Below, in pieces: positions 18,904 through 28,214 of a stretch of DNA of 64,000 bases. The stretch is from JAMXLO01 sp963832895 (GTDB lineage: Bacteria > Pseudomonadota > Alphaproteobacteria > Acetobacterales > Acetobacteraceae), in the NCBI GenBank assembly GCA_963832895.1, contig CAWHVQ010000021.1:248001-312000 (forward strand). The letters run 5' to 3'. A program made the position numbers and the translations under genes. Below the pieces are notes generated by a model, which was not told the DNA's origin, did not search any database, and saw nothing but the letters and a program-made list of their open reading frames with translations. How positions within the stretch are numbered: position 1 is the first letter of the stretch; each line of letters begins with the position of its first letter.

Positions 18904-18926
18904 CCGGCGCCACGGCACGGCGCCGG
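18904..18926. terminator. GC-rich hairpin after sdhB
   Basis: Perfect 8-bp stem CCGGCGCC / GGCGCCGG with a 7-base loop, six bases after the sdhB stop and before the convergent stop at 18941. There is no T tract on the plus strand, so the assignment as terminator rests on position. Confidence 0.5.
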
Positions 18927-18940
18927 CCGGGATGCGACCC

Positions 18941-19522
18941 TCAGGTGCGCGGAGGTGTTCCGGAGGCCACCGGATGCGGCGGATAGCCGATCGTCCACAG
19001 CCGACCATGTCGCGGGGCGACCGGAGCAGGAGCGACCGGCCGCGGCACGGGCAGTGCCTGCATCACGCCAACCGGGCCCGCTGATCCAAGCGCACCGCAC
19101 GCATTGCCGGTGCTGCTAACCTTGACCTGCGGCCGGCCGCCATTGGCCGGGGAGCCGTAGGTGATCGTCTGGCTGCACGTTCCGCCGTTGCCGGTCGAGA
19201 TCGACGTCACGACAACATCCGATCCTGGCGCCGCCTGCGGCACTCCCTGCATCACCGAGCGGATCATCTGCCCAGGGTCGGGCATCGCCGTTGCCATCAG
19301 CGTATCCATGTCGCCGAACATGCGATCCATCATCGCCTCCTGCTGGGCGATCATGTGGGCGACGGGGAAATCGACTTGCGTGGCCTGCGTGGCCGGCAGC
19401 ATCACCACCGTGGCGCCGGCCGGAACCCAGACGTAGTGGCCGCCATCCGGCTGAGCCGCGACGGCCGGAGCGGCGACAAACAGACTGGCAGCCAATAGAG
19501 CGCTTCGCGTTCCACCGATCAT
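18941..19522 (-). CDS. secreted hypothetical protein
   Basis: 193 residues, not recognised. The start at 19522 has a strong AAGGAGG site and gives a signal peptide (MIGGTRSALLAASLFVAAPA, then VAAQ). The mature protein has a Met-rich segment (MIAQQEAMMDRMFGDMDTLM), a short Cys-containing domain (GTCSQTITYG...GNACG) and a Pro-rich C-terminus (PVPRPVAPAPVAPRHG). Probably periplasmic. It faces sdhB tail to tail. Confidence 0.7.
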   Translation of the reverse strand: MIGGTRSALLAASLFVAAPAVAAQPDGGHYVWVPAGATVVMLPATQATQVDFPVAHMIAQQEAMMDRMFGDMDTLMATAMPDPGQMIRSVMQGVPQAAPGSDVVVTSISTGNGGTCSQTITYGSPANGGRPQVKVSSTGNACGALGSAGPVGVMQALPVPRPVAPAPVAPRHGRLWTIGYPPHPVASGTPPRT

Positions 19523-19604
19523 GGGTCCCTCCTTGAGAGGCCGAGGGATCATTCGTCCGGTCGGCTTGCGCCGGCTATTCCCGTCGCGTGAAGGTTTCGT
19601 AAGC

Positions 19605-20237
19605 TCACGCCGCCCGGGTCAGCCGCTTCATGAGTGCCGACAGCCGGTGCCGCCGCAATTCGCTGCGCGCCTTGGCATCAGTCGTCATGTAGTTGAGCTG
19701 CACCGAATAGCGCTGGCCGTTGAAGCGCTTGTGGCCATGCCAGGTGGTCGGGCCATTCGGGAACACCAGCAGCGTGCCGTTTACCGGCGGCACCTCAACC
19801 GCGTAGTCCTCCAGGTCGCCCGGGCCGCGCAGCAGGCGAAGGCAGCCATCGTGCTGTGTCCAGGCCTCCGTCGCCGGATTGAGATATAGCAGCACCGTGA
19901 CGCGCTTGGCGGTGGAGTCGCAATGGACGTAGCCATCGCGGTCATTGGTCCAGCCGCGCAGCGTCACCATCGTCGGCGCGTTGGCAAGGTCGAGCCCAAA
20001 GCGCTCGGCGATTGCCTGGCGCAGCCGCGGCCCATCCAATTCGTCCATCAGCGCCTGCGCGTTGGGTCCGAGCGAAAGCGCGTCGAGCGGGAACGACCCA
20101 CGCCGCCCAAGCGGCGGCAGATCGGCAACCACATCGCGCAAGGCGAACGGCGGCACGAAATTCGGCACCACCACGTGGGGGAACGGCTCCGTCGCCACTG
20201 GCGTGGCGCGAAGGGCGGCGTAATCGAGTTCGATCAT
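19605..20237 (-). CDS. 2-oxoglutarate/Fe(II)-dependent oxygenase
   Basis: 210-residue protein of the prolyl-4-hydroxylase-like 2OG-Fe(II) superfamily. The iron ligands are the HxD pair in YVHCDST and the distal His in TWHGHKRF, with the 2OG-binding Arg shortly after (GQRYSVQLNY). A conserved GTLLVFPNGPTTWHG strand precedes it. The start at 20237 gives MIELDYAALRATPVATEPFPH, which fits the family N-terminus. It is divergent from zapE, with about 70 bases between the starts. Substrate unknown. Confidence 0.85.
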   Translation of the reverse strand: MIELDYAALRATPVATEPFPHVVVPNFVPPFALRDVVADLPPLGRRGSFPLDALSLGPNAQALMDELDGPRLRQAIAERFGLDLANAPTMVTLRGWTNDRDGYVHCDSTAKRVTVLLYLNPATEAWTQHDGCLRLLRGPGDLEDYAVEVPPVNGTLLVFPNGPTTWHGHKRFNGQRYSVQLNYMTTDAKARSELRRHRLSALMKRLTRAA

Positions 20238-20306
20238 GCGGCGCTGCTTAGCACGGAACCCGCCGCGTTGAACCCCGGGCGCCGACGCGCTATCTGCCAG
20301 CCGGAC

Positions 20307-21458
20307 ATGGACAACCCGGGCGCCGACACCCCTGCGCAGCGCGGGCCGCTGCCAGCCTTCCGGGCTATGGTGGCGGCCGGCGAACTGGCACCCGATCCGT
20401 CGCAGCAATTCGTGGCGGAGCGTCTGCAAAGGCTTTGGACCACGCTGCGTGGCTACGACCCGCGTGCACGCCAGCCCAACGGCATAAGCCTGTTCTCTCG
20501 CCTGCTGCGCCGCGACCCATCGCCGGAGCAGCCGAACGGCCTGTACATCGTGGGCGAGGTGGGCCGCGGCAAATCCATGCTGATGGACCTGTTCTTCGCC
20601 GCGGCCGACGTGCGCCGCAAGCAGCGCATCCACTTCCACCGCTTCATGCAGAATGTGCACACGCGGTTCCACGCGTTCAGGAACGCCAATCCGGAGATCG
20701 ACGATCCGATCCCGCCGCTTGCGGACTCGGTCGCGGCCGAGGCGGCACTACTGTGCTTCGATGAATTCCAGGTGAATGATATCGCCGACGCGATGATCCT
20801 TGGCCGGCTGTTTCAGGCGCTGTTCGATCGCGGGGTGGTAGTGGTCGCAACCTCCAACATCGCACCGGACGATCTGTTCAAGGGTCAGCCCGGACGCGAT
20901 GCGTTCCTGCCGTTCATCGAGCTGATCAAGCAGCGGCTGGACGTGGTGACGATGGATGCCGGCCGCGACTTCCGACGCGAGCGGATGCGCGGCATGCGGA
21001 CCTGGCTCGTGCCGGCCGATGCTCGTGCCGAGCAAGAGCTGGATCACGCATTCGCGGACCTGACCGGCGGCGCGGAGGGCAGACCGGAGACACTGTGGGT
21101 GATGGGCCGGAAATTCGTCGTGCCGTTGGCGGCGGAGGGTGTCGCGCGCTGCGACTTCGATCTGCTGTGCGGCACCGCGCTCGGCGCGGGCGACTATCTG
21201 GCGCTGGCGACGCGCTTTCACGCGCTGATCCTCGACGGCATTCCGCGTCTGTCGGCCGACAACTATGACAAGGCGCGGCGGTTCATCGTCCTGATTGACA
21301 CACTGTACGACCACCGCGTGAAGCTGATTGCGTCGGCGGACGCGACGCCGGACAAGCTGTATCAGCGCGGCGAGAACGTACGGATGTTCGGACGCACGGC
21401 GTCGCGACTGGACGAAATGCAGAGCCGCGACTGGCTGGAACAGCCGCATCTCGGCTAA
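20307..21458 (+). CDS. zapE: cell division protein ZapE (AFG1-like ATPase)
   Basis: 383-residue P-loop ATPase of the AFG1 family; ZapE associates with the Z ring in bacteria. Walker A is GEVGRGKSMLMD, Walker B LLCFDEFQVNDI, with the conserved HFHRFMQNVH segment between them and SADNYDKARRFIVLIDTLYDH near the C-terminus. The ATG at 20307 fits the family length; the longer frame upstream overlaps the divergent oxygenase. Position between sdh and mdh is common in Alphaproteobacteria. Confidence 0.92.
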   Translation: MDNPGADTPAQRGPLPAFRAMVAAGELAPDPSQQFVAERLQRLWTTLRGYDPRARQPNGISLFSRLLRRDPSPEQPNGLYIVGEVGRGKSMLMDLFFAAADVRRKQRIHFHRFMQNVHTRFHAFRNANPEIDDPIPPLADSVAAEAALLCFDEFQVNDIADAMILGRLFQALFDRGVVVVATSNIAPDDLFKGQPGRDAFLPFIELIKQRLDVVTMDAGRDFRRERMRGMRTWLVPADARAEQELDHAFADLTGGAEGRPETLWVMGRKFVVPLAAEGVARCDFDLLCGTALGAGDYLALATRFHALILDGIPRLSADNYDKARRFIVLIDTLYDHRVKLIASADATPDKLYQRGENVRMFGRTASRLDEMQSRDWLEQPHLG

Positions 21459-21548
21459 CCACTGCCGCGTCGCCAGATGACCTGCGTGCGTAAGCTGCCA
21501 ACGGGACAGTCGCTGCCAGGAGCAAGCCGCGAGAACCGCTTGGCGCGG

Positions 21549-21554
21549 TATAAT
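21549..21554 (+). promoter_or_regulatory. possible -10 element upstream of cyclase operon
   Basis: A perfect TATAAT lies about 70 bases before the first possible start of the cyclase gene. No good -35 is seen at the standard distance, so this is tentative. Confidence 0.3.
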
Positions 21555-21620
21555 TCGGCTGCAGTGGTGTGAAGCACCTCACAGAGTTGAGCGAGTGCCC
21601 GCGATAAGTCCTGCAACCGC

Positions 21621-23657
21621 GTGAGCAAGGCTTGCGCCGGCCCGTATGTACATGATGCCGCAGCCCGGGTTGCGGTCGCATTTGGGCTGTTGTCTTGCCG
21701 CAAACCAGAACGGTGGCCCATGCTCACAGCTGAAAAGCGACACGACGGGCAGGCTGGCGAATCACTCACGCGCACGTTGCCGGCGCCGGCAGTGTCGGTT
21801 CGCGAGCGCACGGCCGAAGCCATGGCGATCAGCTCGGCGGAGCACTTCTTCCCGGTGGCGCCGGTCTCCGGTCGTCGGAGCATCCGGCGCAGGCTCGCCG
21901 CGATCCTGGGTGCCGACATTCGTGGCTACAGCATCCTGATGGCGGCTGGCGAAGAAGCCGCGCATCGGCGCGTCAATGCGGCAATGGATCGCCTCATGCG
22001 TGAGATCCAGAGGTCTCACGGCCGCGTCATCTCGCACGCCGGCGATGGACTCATGGCTGAGTTTCCGAGCGCTGTCGAAGCCCTCAAGTGTGCGCTCCGC
22101 GTGCAGGCTGATTCCGCCAGGCGCAACGCTCGCCTGTCGCCTGAAATGCACATCGAATATCGCATGGGGATCAATTCCGGCGAGGTCGTCCTGCAGCAGG
22201 GGCGCGCAGGTGGCAACGCGGTCAACATCGCCGCGCGTCTAGAACAGATCGCGGACCCGGGCGGCATCTTCATATCGGGAACCGTGTTCGAGCAGGTCGG
22301 CGGCGTCGTCACGACGAGCTATGAGCAGGTTGGTGAGCGCCGACTTAAGAACATACGCCAACCGGTGACGGTCTACCGCATCGCACCGGAGACATGTCTC
22401 ACCTGGGCGGGCATGCCCGCGATGCGGCGGCGGGAGTTTCGACCGGAGCGGCAGTCCGACGAGGACTATCGTCCTTCGCTTGCTGTGCTGCCTTTCCGCA
22501 CATTGCAGGAGGACAAGGCCGATGCGTATTTCGCCGAGGGCATGGTGGATGACATCATCCGTCTGCTTGGCGGCCTGAAGGAGCTGCTGGTCATCGCGCG
22601 CAGCTCTACTCTCGCGTTTGCGAACTCGCCGCTGGATCTGCGGCGCATCGGCTACGAGCTCGACGTGCGCTACGTACTGCACGGCAGTCTCCGTCGGGCT
22701 GCCAACAAGCTGCGCATCGCGGTTGAGCTTTGCGAGGCCGAGTCCGGGCATCTGATCTGGGCCGATCGCCTCGACGGCGAAATGTCGGACCTGTTCGATC
22801 TGCAGGACCGCATCGCCATGCGCGTGGTCGGCGCTGTCGCGCCGCACGTTCGTGAACGGGAACTGACGCGTGCACTGCGCAAGCATCCAAGCAGCATCAC
22901 GGCATACGACCTGACGCTACAGGCGCTCGATATGTTCTATCGCATGGATCGACCATCCATCGTGCGGGCGCGTGAGCTGCTCGAGCAGGCAATTCAGCAC
23001 GATCCCGACTACGCCCCTGCCTATTCGCACCTGGCTTCGTTGCGAATGCGATGGATCGGCCAGGGGTGGTCCGAAGATGAACCGGTAGATCAGGCGTTGG
23101 CGGCCAAGGCGGCCGCAATGGCGATCGAACGGGATCGCAATGACGCGGTTGGGCTTGCGATCTATGGGCACTTACAGTCGTATCTGCTGAAGGATTACGA
23201 TGCCGCGCGGAACTACCTTGAGCGTGCCCTGACGGCCGGACCAAGCTGTGCCTTGGCGTGGGCATACAGCAGTCTCACGTGCGGCTATCTCGGGGACGCT
23301 GCAACGGCATTGACGAGAGCCGAGCGGGCAGTCCGACTGTCGCCGCTCGGTGCGGACGCCTTCTGGTTGGAGCACTACCTGTCACAAGCTCATTACCTCG
23401 GCCACCGTTACGATGAGGCGATCGCGTGGGCCCGGATATCGGCTGTCCACGCACCTGGCAACACGTCGAACCTGCGCTGCCTGATCGCAAGTCTGGTGGC
23501 CATCGGCGGCATCGATGAGGCTCGCAAGATGGTACAGCGCCTGCTGCAATTGGTGCCGGCATACCGCGTTGCGATTTTTCGCGCGCGAACGCCACTGCGC
23601 GGTGACGTCCGTGACCTGTTCGCGCATCGGCTCCATCAGGCCGGTGTGCCCGACTAA
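21621..23657 (+). CDS. class III adenylate/guanylate cyclase with TPR C-terminal region
   Basis: Up to 678 residues; the start is uncertain (GTG 21621, ATG 21720 or ATG 21822, none with a strong ribosome site). The cyclase homology domain (about 90-260) has the first metal Asp in AAILGADIRGYS, the second in HAGDGLMAEFPS, the substrate/transition-state Asn and Arg in NAVNIAARLEQIA, and GINSGEVV. A TolB-like beta domain follows (SLAVLPFRTLQEDKADAYFAEGMVDDI), then TPR-like helical repeats from about residue 440 on. This architecture is common in Rhizobiales and Acetobacteraceae signalling cyclases. The PAP2-like gene starts 27 bases downstream, so it is probably co-transcribed. Confidence 0.85.
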   Translation: MSKACAGPYVHDAAARVAVAFGLLSCRKPERWPMLTAEKRHDGQAGESLTRTLPAPAVSVRERTAEAMAISSAEHFFPVAPVSGRRSIRRRLAAILGADIRGYSILMAAGEEAAHRRVNAAMDRLMREIQRSHGRVISHAGDGLMAEFPSAVEALKCALRVQADSARRNARLSPEMHIEYRMGINSGEVVLQQGRAGGNAVNIAARLEQIADPGGIFISGTVFEQVGGVVTTSYEQVGERRLKNIRQPVTVYRIAPETCLTWAGMPAMRRREFRPERQSDEDYRPSLAVLPFRTLQEDKADAYFAEGMVDDIIRLLGGLKELLVIARSSTLAFANSPLDLRRIGYELDVRYVLHGSLRRAANKLRIAVELCEAESGHLIWADRLDGEMSDLFDLQDRIAMRVVGAVAPHVRERELTRALRKHPSSITAYDLTLQALDMFYRMDRPSIVRARELLEQAIQHDPDYAPAYSHLASLRMRWIGQGWSEDEPVDQALAAKAAAMAIERDRNDAVGLAIYGHLQSYLLKDYDAARNYLERALTAGPSCALAWAYSSLTCGYLGDAATALTRAERAVRLSPLGADAFWLEHYLSQAHYLGHRYDEAIAWARISAVHAPGNTSNLRCLIASLVAIGGIDEARKMVQRLLQLVPAYRVAIFRARTPLRGDVRDLFAHRLHQAGVPD

Positions 23658-23684
23658 TGAGGGATAGGCCGAAGGAGGAAATCC

Positions 23685-24695
23685 ATGACTGGTAGCTTTG
23701 ACGGTAACGATGGCAACGACGGCAACGCTGCCAATGCAGGCGGCGGCGGCAACGCCACCAGCACCAGTTCGGGATGGTATTTCGCTGACAGGGTGGACCT
23801 GCCTTTCGTGACCACGCCAGACAGCGGACCGCGCAGTGTTCCGCCGCAGACGATCGGGCAGTTGACGATCATCCCCGATATCATGCGCTTCCCCGCGCGC
23901 AATTGGTCCGCCGAGTGGTTTTCCTGGCTGGCGCTGATCGAGTTCGCTGCATCGAATTGGCAAACCATACAGCCAGCCAACCCGCCGCCTCCGCCCTTTC
24001 CGCAGTACTGGCCGAACTGGGTGCCTGCTCCGCCGCCTCCCACCGCTCCTCTCATCAATTGGGCGACGCTGAACCCGGCGGCCGTGCAGGCGGAGATCGC
24101 CGGCCTCGTCACCGCGGCGGCCAATGAGCGGGCCGACGCCCTGGATGAGATTCTGTCGCAGGCCAACGAGTTCATCAGCTATTTTCTGAACCTGTTGACC
24201 GCAAAGCCCGGTGCATATCCGCAGACGACCAAGGTGCTAACCCTCGCCAGCCAGGTTGGCACCTTTGTCGCGATGTACTTCAAGGGCCTGTACAAGCGCC
24301 CCCGCGCGTCGGAACTCTGTCCGGCTCTGCTGCCGCCGATCGAGATCCCGGGACACGCGTCGTTCCCAAGCGGCCATTCGACGCAGGCCCATCTGATGGC
24401 GCTATGTGTGAACGACATCTTCAACACCCTTCCGCAACAGAACACGGTGCTGGAAGACCTATGGACCCTGGCAGATCGCATCGCGCGCAACCGCGAGATA
24501 GCCGGTCTGCATTACCCGAGCGATAGTGACGCCGGCAGGGCCATAGCGCTGGCGACGTTGCCGCAATTGCGGGCTTCGGTGCCGATCTTCCTGACAGGAA
24601 CGTCGCTCGGCGGTCTACCTCTGGCCGGAACCACCTTGTACCAGCATGCGGTCGATCTGGCACGCGCCGAGTGGCAGTTGGAGGATGGGCCATGA
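23685..24695 (+). CDS. PAP2/vanadium-dependent haloperoxidase-like protein
   Basis: 336 residues. The C-terminal half has the PAP2/haloperoxidase active-site pattern: a Lys/Arg-Pro segment (FKGLYKRPRA), PSGHSTQAH, and R...H in ARNREIAGLHYPSDSDAG, which in the family bind phosphate or vanadate. The N-terminus is a Gly/Asn-rich low-complexity stretch followed by a Trp/Pro-rich region; no signal peptide or membrane helix is seen. AAGGAGG precedes the ATG. Its stop overlaps the start of the G1 peptidase-like gene (ATGA). Phosphatase versus haloperoxidase activity cannot be told from sequence alone. Confidence 0.8.
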   Translation: MTGSFDGNDGNDGNAANAGGGGNATSTSSGWYFADRVDLPFVTTPDSGPRSVPPQTIGQLTIIPDIMRFPARNWSAEWFSWLALIEFAASNWQTIQPANPPPPPFPQYWPNWVPAPPPPTAPLINWATLNPAAVQAEIAGLVTAAANERADALDEILSQANEFISYFLNLLTAKPGAYPQTTKVLTLASQVGTFVAMYFKGLYKRPRASELCPALLPPIEIPGHASFPSGHSTQAHLMALCVNDIFNTLPQQNTVLEDLWTLADRIARNREIAGLHYPSDSDAGRAIALATLPQLRASVPIFLTGTSLGGLPLAGTTLYQHAVDLARAEWQLEDGP

Positions 24696-25792
24696 GTGAC
24701 CGCGCGTCGTATGGCAAGGGGGACGTTTCAGATACGGTTCTCGCCGATATCGAGAGGCGATTTACAGGTCTTGCCGTACCTGAGGGAACTTTCGACCCCT
24801 CAACGGCGACTGCGGACCAATTAATGAAGTTCGGGCTTCCGCCCAAGCCGGATCCCCAATGTCAGCCACTGATGCGCCGGGCCTGGGACACCGGGTTCGG
24901 CAAGCCTTTGCGATTACAGCCGTTCGAGGTGGAGCGCGATCTGGTGGAACAAGCCGAATATCGGCTGTTCGAAAAACAGGTGGCCAATGTTTCCTTCGAC
25001 GGAAACAACTTCGAAATCAGCTCCAACTGGTCCGGCGCTTACATCACCGCCAATCAGGACAAGCATTTTCTGCAAATTTGGGGAACCTGGACGGTTCCAG
25101 ACAATCTGCGGATGCCACCACAGCATCTTCAGGGGCCGCCAGGGATTCCGTACGTCTGCGCCAACTGGATCGGGCTCGACGGGCAGCGCCTCTACCTGGA
25201 TTCATCACTGCCCCAAATGGGCACCGTGTCGGTACTGCAGCCGGACAATACCACGACAGCTCAGGCATGGACGCAGTGGTGGGCGAGAGACAGCGTCGAT
25301 TCAGCCCCAGTGCCACTCGGGTTTTCCGTCGCGCCAGGCGATAGGATACTGAGCGTGCTGACAGTTTCCGACCCCACGACCGTCAACTGCGTCATGGTCA
25401 ATTTGACACCCAGCACACCTACCGCAATTGCGGTTCAAGCCAGCGCACCGACTGTGGTACTGCGCGATGGGACCAACGTGCAGCCAAATATTGCCGGAGC
25501 CACCGCCGAATGGATCGTTGAGCGTCCGAGGGTGCCCGATCCGCAGCCTGGCCAACCGCCAACCGCCTACAATTTCGCCGACTACGGCCGGACCGAATTC
25601 GAGCTTTGCCTTGCCGTCGAAGGCGACAGCGTGGACATCTCGTCCTTGTCCAGGGGGCTGACGCAGGAACTGCGGGGCGCGCGGCGCATCCGCATGTTCG
25701 ATCTACTCGTCAATCCGGCGCGGACCGAGTTCATTTCGATGCCAAGAAAGCAGAGCGATACCGCTATCCGCGTCAAATACGGCAGCTTCTGA
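24692..25792 (+). CDS. G1-family (glutamic) peptidase-like protein
   Basis: 366 residues. The central and C-terminal part resembles eqolisins (scytalidoglutamic peptidase family): SSNWSGAYITA, FLQIWGTWTVP, VCANWIGLDGQ...LPQMGT with the candidate catalytic Gln, an AQAWTQWW segment, and ATAEWIVERP with the candidate catalytic Glu. Fungal members are secreted acid proteases; this protein has no signal peptide and carries about 120 N-terminal residues of unknown type. The ATG overlaps the upstream stop, so it is translationally coupled to the PAP2-like gene. The family is rare in bacteria. Confidence 0.75.
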   Translation: MSDRASYGKGDVSDTVLADIERRFTGLAVPEGTFDPSTATADQLMKFGLPPKPDPQCQPLMRRAWDTGFGKPLRLQPFEVERDLVEQAEYRLFEKQVANVSFDGNNFEISSNWSGAYITANQDKHFLQIWGTWTVPDNLRMPPQHLQGPPGIPYVCANWIGLDGQRLYLDSSLPQMGTVSVLQPDNTTTAQAWTQWWARDSVDSAPVPLGFSVAPGDRILSVLTVSDPTTVNCVMVNLTPSTPTAIAVQASAPTVVLRDGTNVQPNIAGATAEWIVERPRVPDPQPGQPPTAYNFADYGRTEFELCLAVEGDSVDISSLSRGLTQELRGARRIRMFDLLVNPARTEFISMPRKQSDTAIRVKYGSF

Positions 25793-25998
25793 GCGATTGC
25801 TGTTTCGGGTCGCGCGCCGGCAGTGGGAGCGATGCGGGGTGACGGTCGCGGCAGTCATCCGCACCCATGCTGCACCGCATCACCTTGCCCACCGCCGCCC
25901 AATCGGCTAGCACCATCCCGCCTCCCGGGCCGCCGGGCACCCGGCGTGCGGCAATGCGTTAACTCGGCTGGTCACCAGCTCGCTGTAAGGACACGTCC

Positions 25999-26952
25999 AT
26001 GGCCCGCAACAAGATTGCCCTCATCGGTGCCGGCAATATCGGCGGCACCCTCGCGCACCTGATCGGCCTCAAGGAACTCGGCGATGTCGTGCTGTTCGAT
26101 GTGTTCGGCGGCGTCGCGGCGGGCAAGGCGCTCGACATCATGCAGTCCGGCCCGGTTGACGGCTTCGACGCGCTGATGACCGGCGGTTCCGACTATAGCG
26201 CGATCAACGGCGCGGATGTGGTTATCGTCACCGCGGGCTTCCCGCGCACGCCCGGGATGTCGCGCGACGACCTCATCGGCAAGAACGCCGGCGTGATCGC
26301 CGAGGTGGCTGCGGGCATCCGGACCCATTGCCCAGACGCGTTCGTGATCACCATCACCAATCCGCTCGATGCGATGGTTTGGGTGATGAAGCTGAAGTCG
26401 GGACTGCCGGCCAACCGCGTGGTCGGCATGGCGGGCGTGCTCGACAGTTCGCGCTTCCGTCTGTTCCTGGCCCAGGAGTTCGGCGTCTCGGTCGAGGACG
26501 TCACCGCGTTCGTGCTGGGCGGCCACGGCGACACAATGGTTCCGCTGACCCGCTACTCCACGGTCGCGGGCATACCTGTGCCCGACCTCGTGAAGATGGG
26601 CTGGACGACACAGGCGAAGATCGACGCGGTGGTGGCGCGCACGCGCGACGGCGGCGGCGAGATCGTCAAGCTGCTTGAGCGTGGCAGCGCGTTCTATGCG
26701 CCGGCAGCGTCCGCGGTCGCCATGGCGGAGAGCTATCTGAAGGACAAGAAGCGCGTGCTGCCGTGCGCGGCGCTGCTGAACGGCGAATACGGGGTGAAGG
26801 ACCTGTATGTCGGCGTGCCGGTCGTGATCGGCGCCGGTGGGATCGAGCGGATCGTCGAGATCGCGATGAACGCCGAGGAGAAGGCGGCGTTCGACAAGTC
26901 ATGCGCTGCGGTCAGAGAGCTGGTCGAGGCGGCCAAAAAGCTGATCGGGTGA
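25999..26952 (+). CDS. mdh: malate dehydrogenase
   Basis: 317-residue NAD-dependent MDH of the LDH-like type typical of Alphaproteobacteria. Rossmann motif KIALIGAGNIGGTLAHL, substrate-binding Arg in TAGFPRTPGMSRDDL, catalytic His in LGGHGDTMVPL. It is followed 64 bases later by sucC and then sucD, the usual alphaproteobacterial TCA operon, although no sucA is in the window. Confidence 0.96.
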   Translation: MARNKIALIGAGNIGGTLAHLIGLKELGDVVLFDVFGGVAAGKALDIMQSGPVDGFDALMTGGSDYSAINGADVVIVTAGFPRTPGMSRDDLIGKNAGVIAEVAAGIRTHCPDAFVITITNPLDAMVWVMKLKSGLPANRVVGMAGVLDSSRFRLFLAQEFGVSVEDVTAFVLGGHGDTMVPLTRYSTVAGIPVPDLVKMGWTTQAKIDAVVARTRDGGGEIVKLLERGSAFYAPAASAVAMAESYLKDKKRVLPCAALLNGEYGVKDLYVGVPVVIGAGGIERIVEIAMNAEEKAAFDKSCAAVRELVEAAKKLIG

Positions 26953-27016
26953 TGCGCCGCGCAGAGCACAGTTCACTCCCCTGGTGGGGGGTTGGGGGAA
27001 GGGGGCCGCGCCTTCC

Positions 27017-28213
27017 ATGAACATCCACGAATACCAGGCCAAGGAACTGTTGCGGCGCTACGGAGTGCCGGTGCCGGATGGGTTCGTGGCCTGGACCGCG
27101 GATGAGGCAGCGGCGGCGGCCGGGCGGCTGCCGGGCCCGGTATACGTCGTGAAGGCACAGATCCACGCCGGCGGACGCGGTGCCGGCCGCTTTGCCGATG
27201 ATCCGGACGGCAAGGGCGGCGTGCGGCTCGCACGCTCGATCGAGGACGTGCGCGCGGCGGCTGATGCGATGCTCAGTCATACGCTGGTGACCAAGCAGAC
27301 CGGGCCGGCTGGGCGACCGGTGCATCGCGTCTATGTCGAGGCGGGCTGCGATATCGCGCGTGAGCTTTATCTTTCGCTGCTGGTCGATCGCGACAGCGGC
27401 CGCGTTACCGTGATCGCTTCCACCGAAGGTGGCATGGAGATCGAGGACGTCGCCGCGCGGCAACCCGAGAAGATCATGCGTGTCGCGATTGATCCTGCGG
27501 CAGGCATGTCCGGCTATCTCGCGCGCCGCCTGGCCTACGGGCTTGGTCTCACCGGTGGCCAGATCGCCGCACTCGGCCGCTTTCTGCCCGCGCTTTACCG
27601 GGCCTTCTCCGAGCTCGATTGTTCGATCGCCGAGATCAATCCCCTCGTCGTTACCGGCGAAGGCGGTATCGTCGCGCTGGATGCCAAGATCAGCTTCGAC
27701 GATAATGCGCTGTACCGCCATCCGGAGCTGGAGAAGCTGCATGATGAAGGCGAAGAAGACCCCAAGGAACTCGAGGCCGCAAAGTACAACCTGAATTACG
27801 TGGCGCTCGACGGGAATATCGGCTGCCTGGTGAATGGTGCCGGCCTCGCCATGGCGACGATGGACATCATCAAGCTGTACGGCGCGGCGCCCTCGAACTT
27901 CCTCGATGTGGGCGGCGGCGCCACCAAGGAACGTGTGACGGCGGCGTTCAAGATCATCCTGTCGGATCCAAATGTCGAAGGTATCCTGGTCAACATCTTC
28001 GGCGGCATCATGCGCTGCGACGTGATTGCCGAGGGCGTGGTGGCGGCGGCCCGTGAGGTCAGCTTATCGGTGCCGCTGGTGGTGCGGCTGGAAGGCACCA
28101 ACGTGCTGCTCGGCAAGGAGATCCTGGCGAAGTCCAACCTGCCGATCATCGCCGCCGACAACCTCGCCGATGCGGCGGAGAAGATCGTGCGCGCCGTGCA
28201 GGAGGCCGCCTGA
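27017..28213 (+). CDS. sucC: succinyl-CoA synthetase beta subunit
   Basis: 398-residue ATP-grasp subunit that binds nucleotide and succinate. N-terminus MNIHEYQAKELLRRYGVPVP, then KAQIHAGGRGAG and DGNIGCLVNGAGLAMATMDI, FLDVGGGATKERV, FGGIMRCDVIAEG near the C-terminus. The residues fit SucC better than malate-CoA ligase MtkA (for example the EEDPKELEAAKYNLNYVALDG segment). The start is preceded by a G-rich stretch rather than a clean ribosome site. Confidence 0.95.
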   Translation: MNIHEYQAKELLRRYGVPVPDGFVAWTADEAAAAAGRLPGPVYVVKAQIHAGGRGAGRFADDPDGKGGVRLARSIEDVRAAADAMLSHTLVTKQTGPAGRPVHRVYVEAGCDIARELYLSLLVDRDSGRVTVIASTEGGMEIEDVAARQPEKIMRVAIDPAAGMSGYLARRLAYGLGLTGGQIAALGRFLPALYRAFSELDCSIAEINPLVVTGEGGIVALDAKISFDDNALYRHPELEKLHDEGEEDPKELEAAKYNLNYVALDGNIGCLVNGAGLAMATMDIIKLYGAAPSNFLDVGGGATKERVTAAFKIILSDPNVEGILVNIFGGIMRCDVIAEGVVAAAREVSLSVPLVVRLEGTNVLLGKEILAKSNLPIIAADNLADAAEKIVRAVQEAA

Positions 28214-28214
28214 C

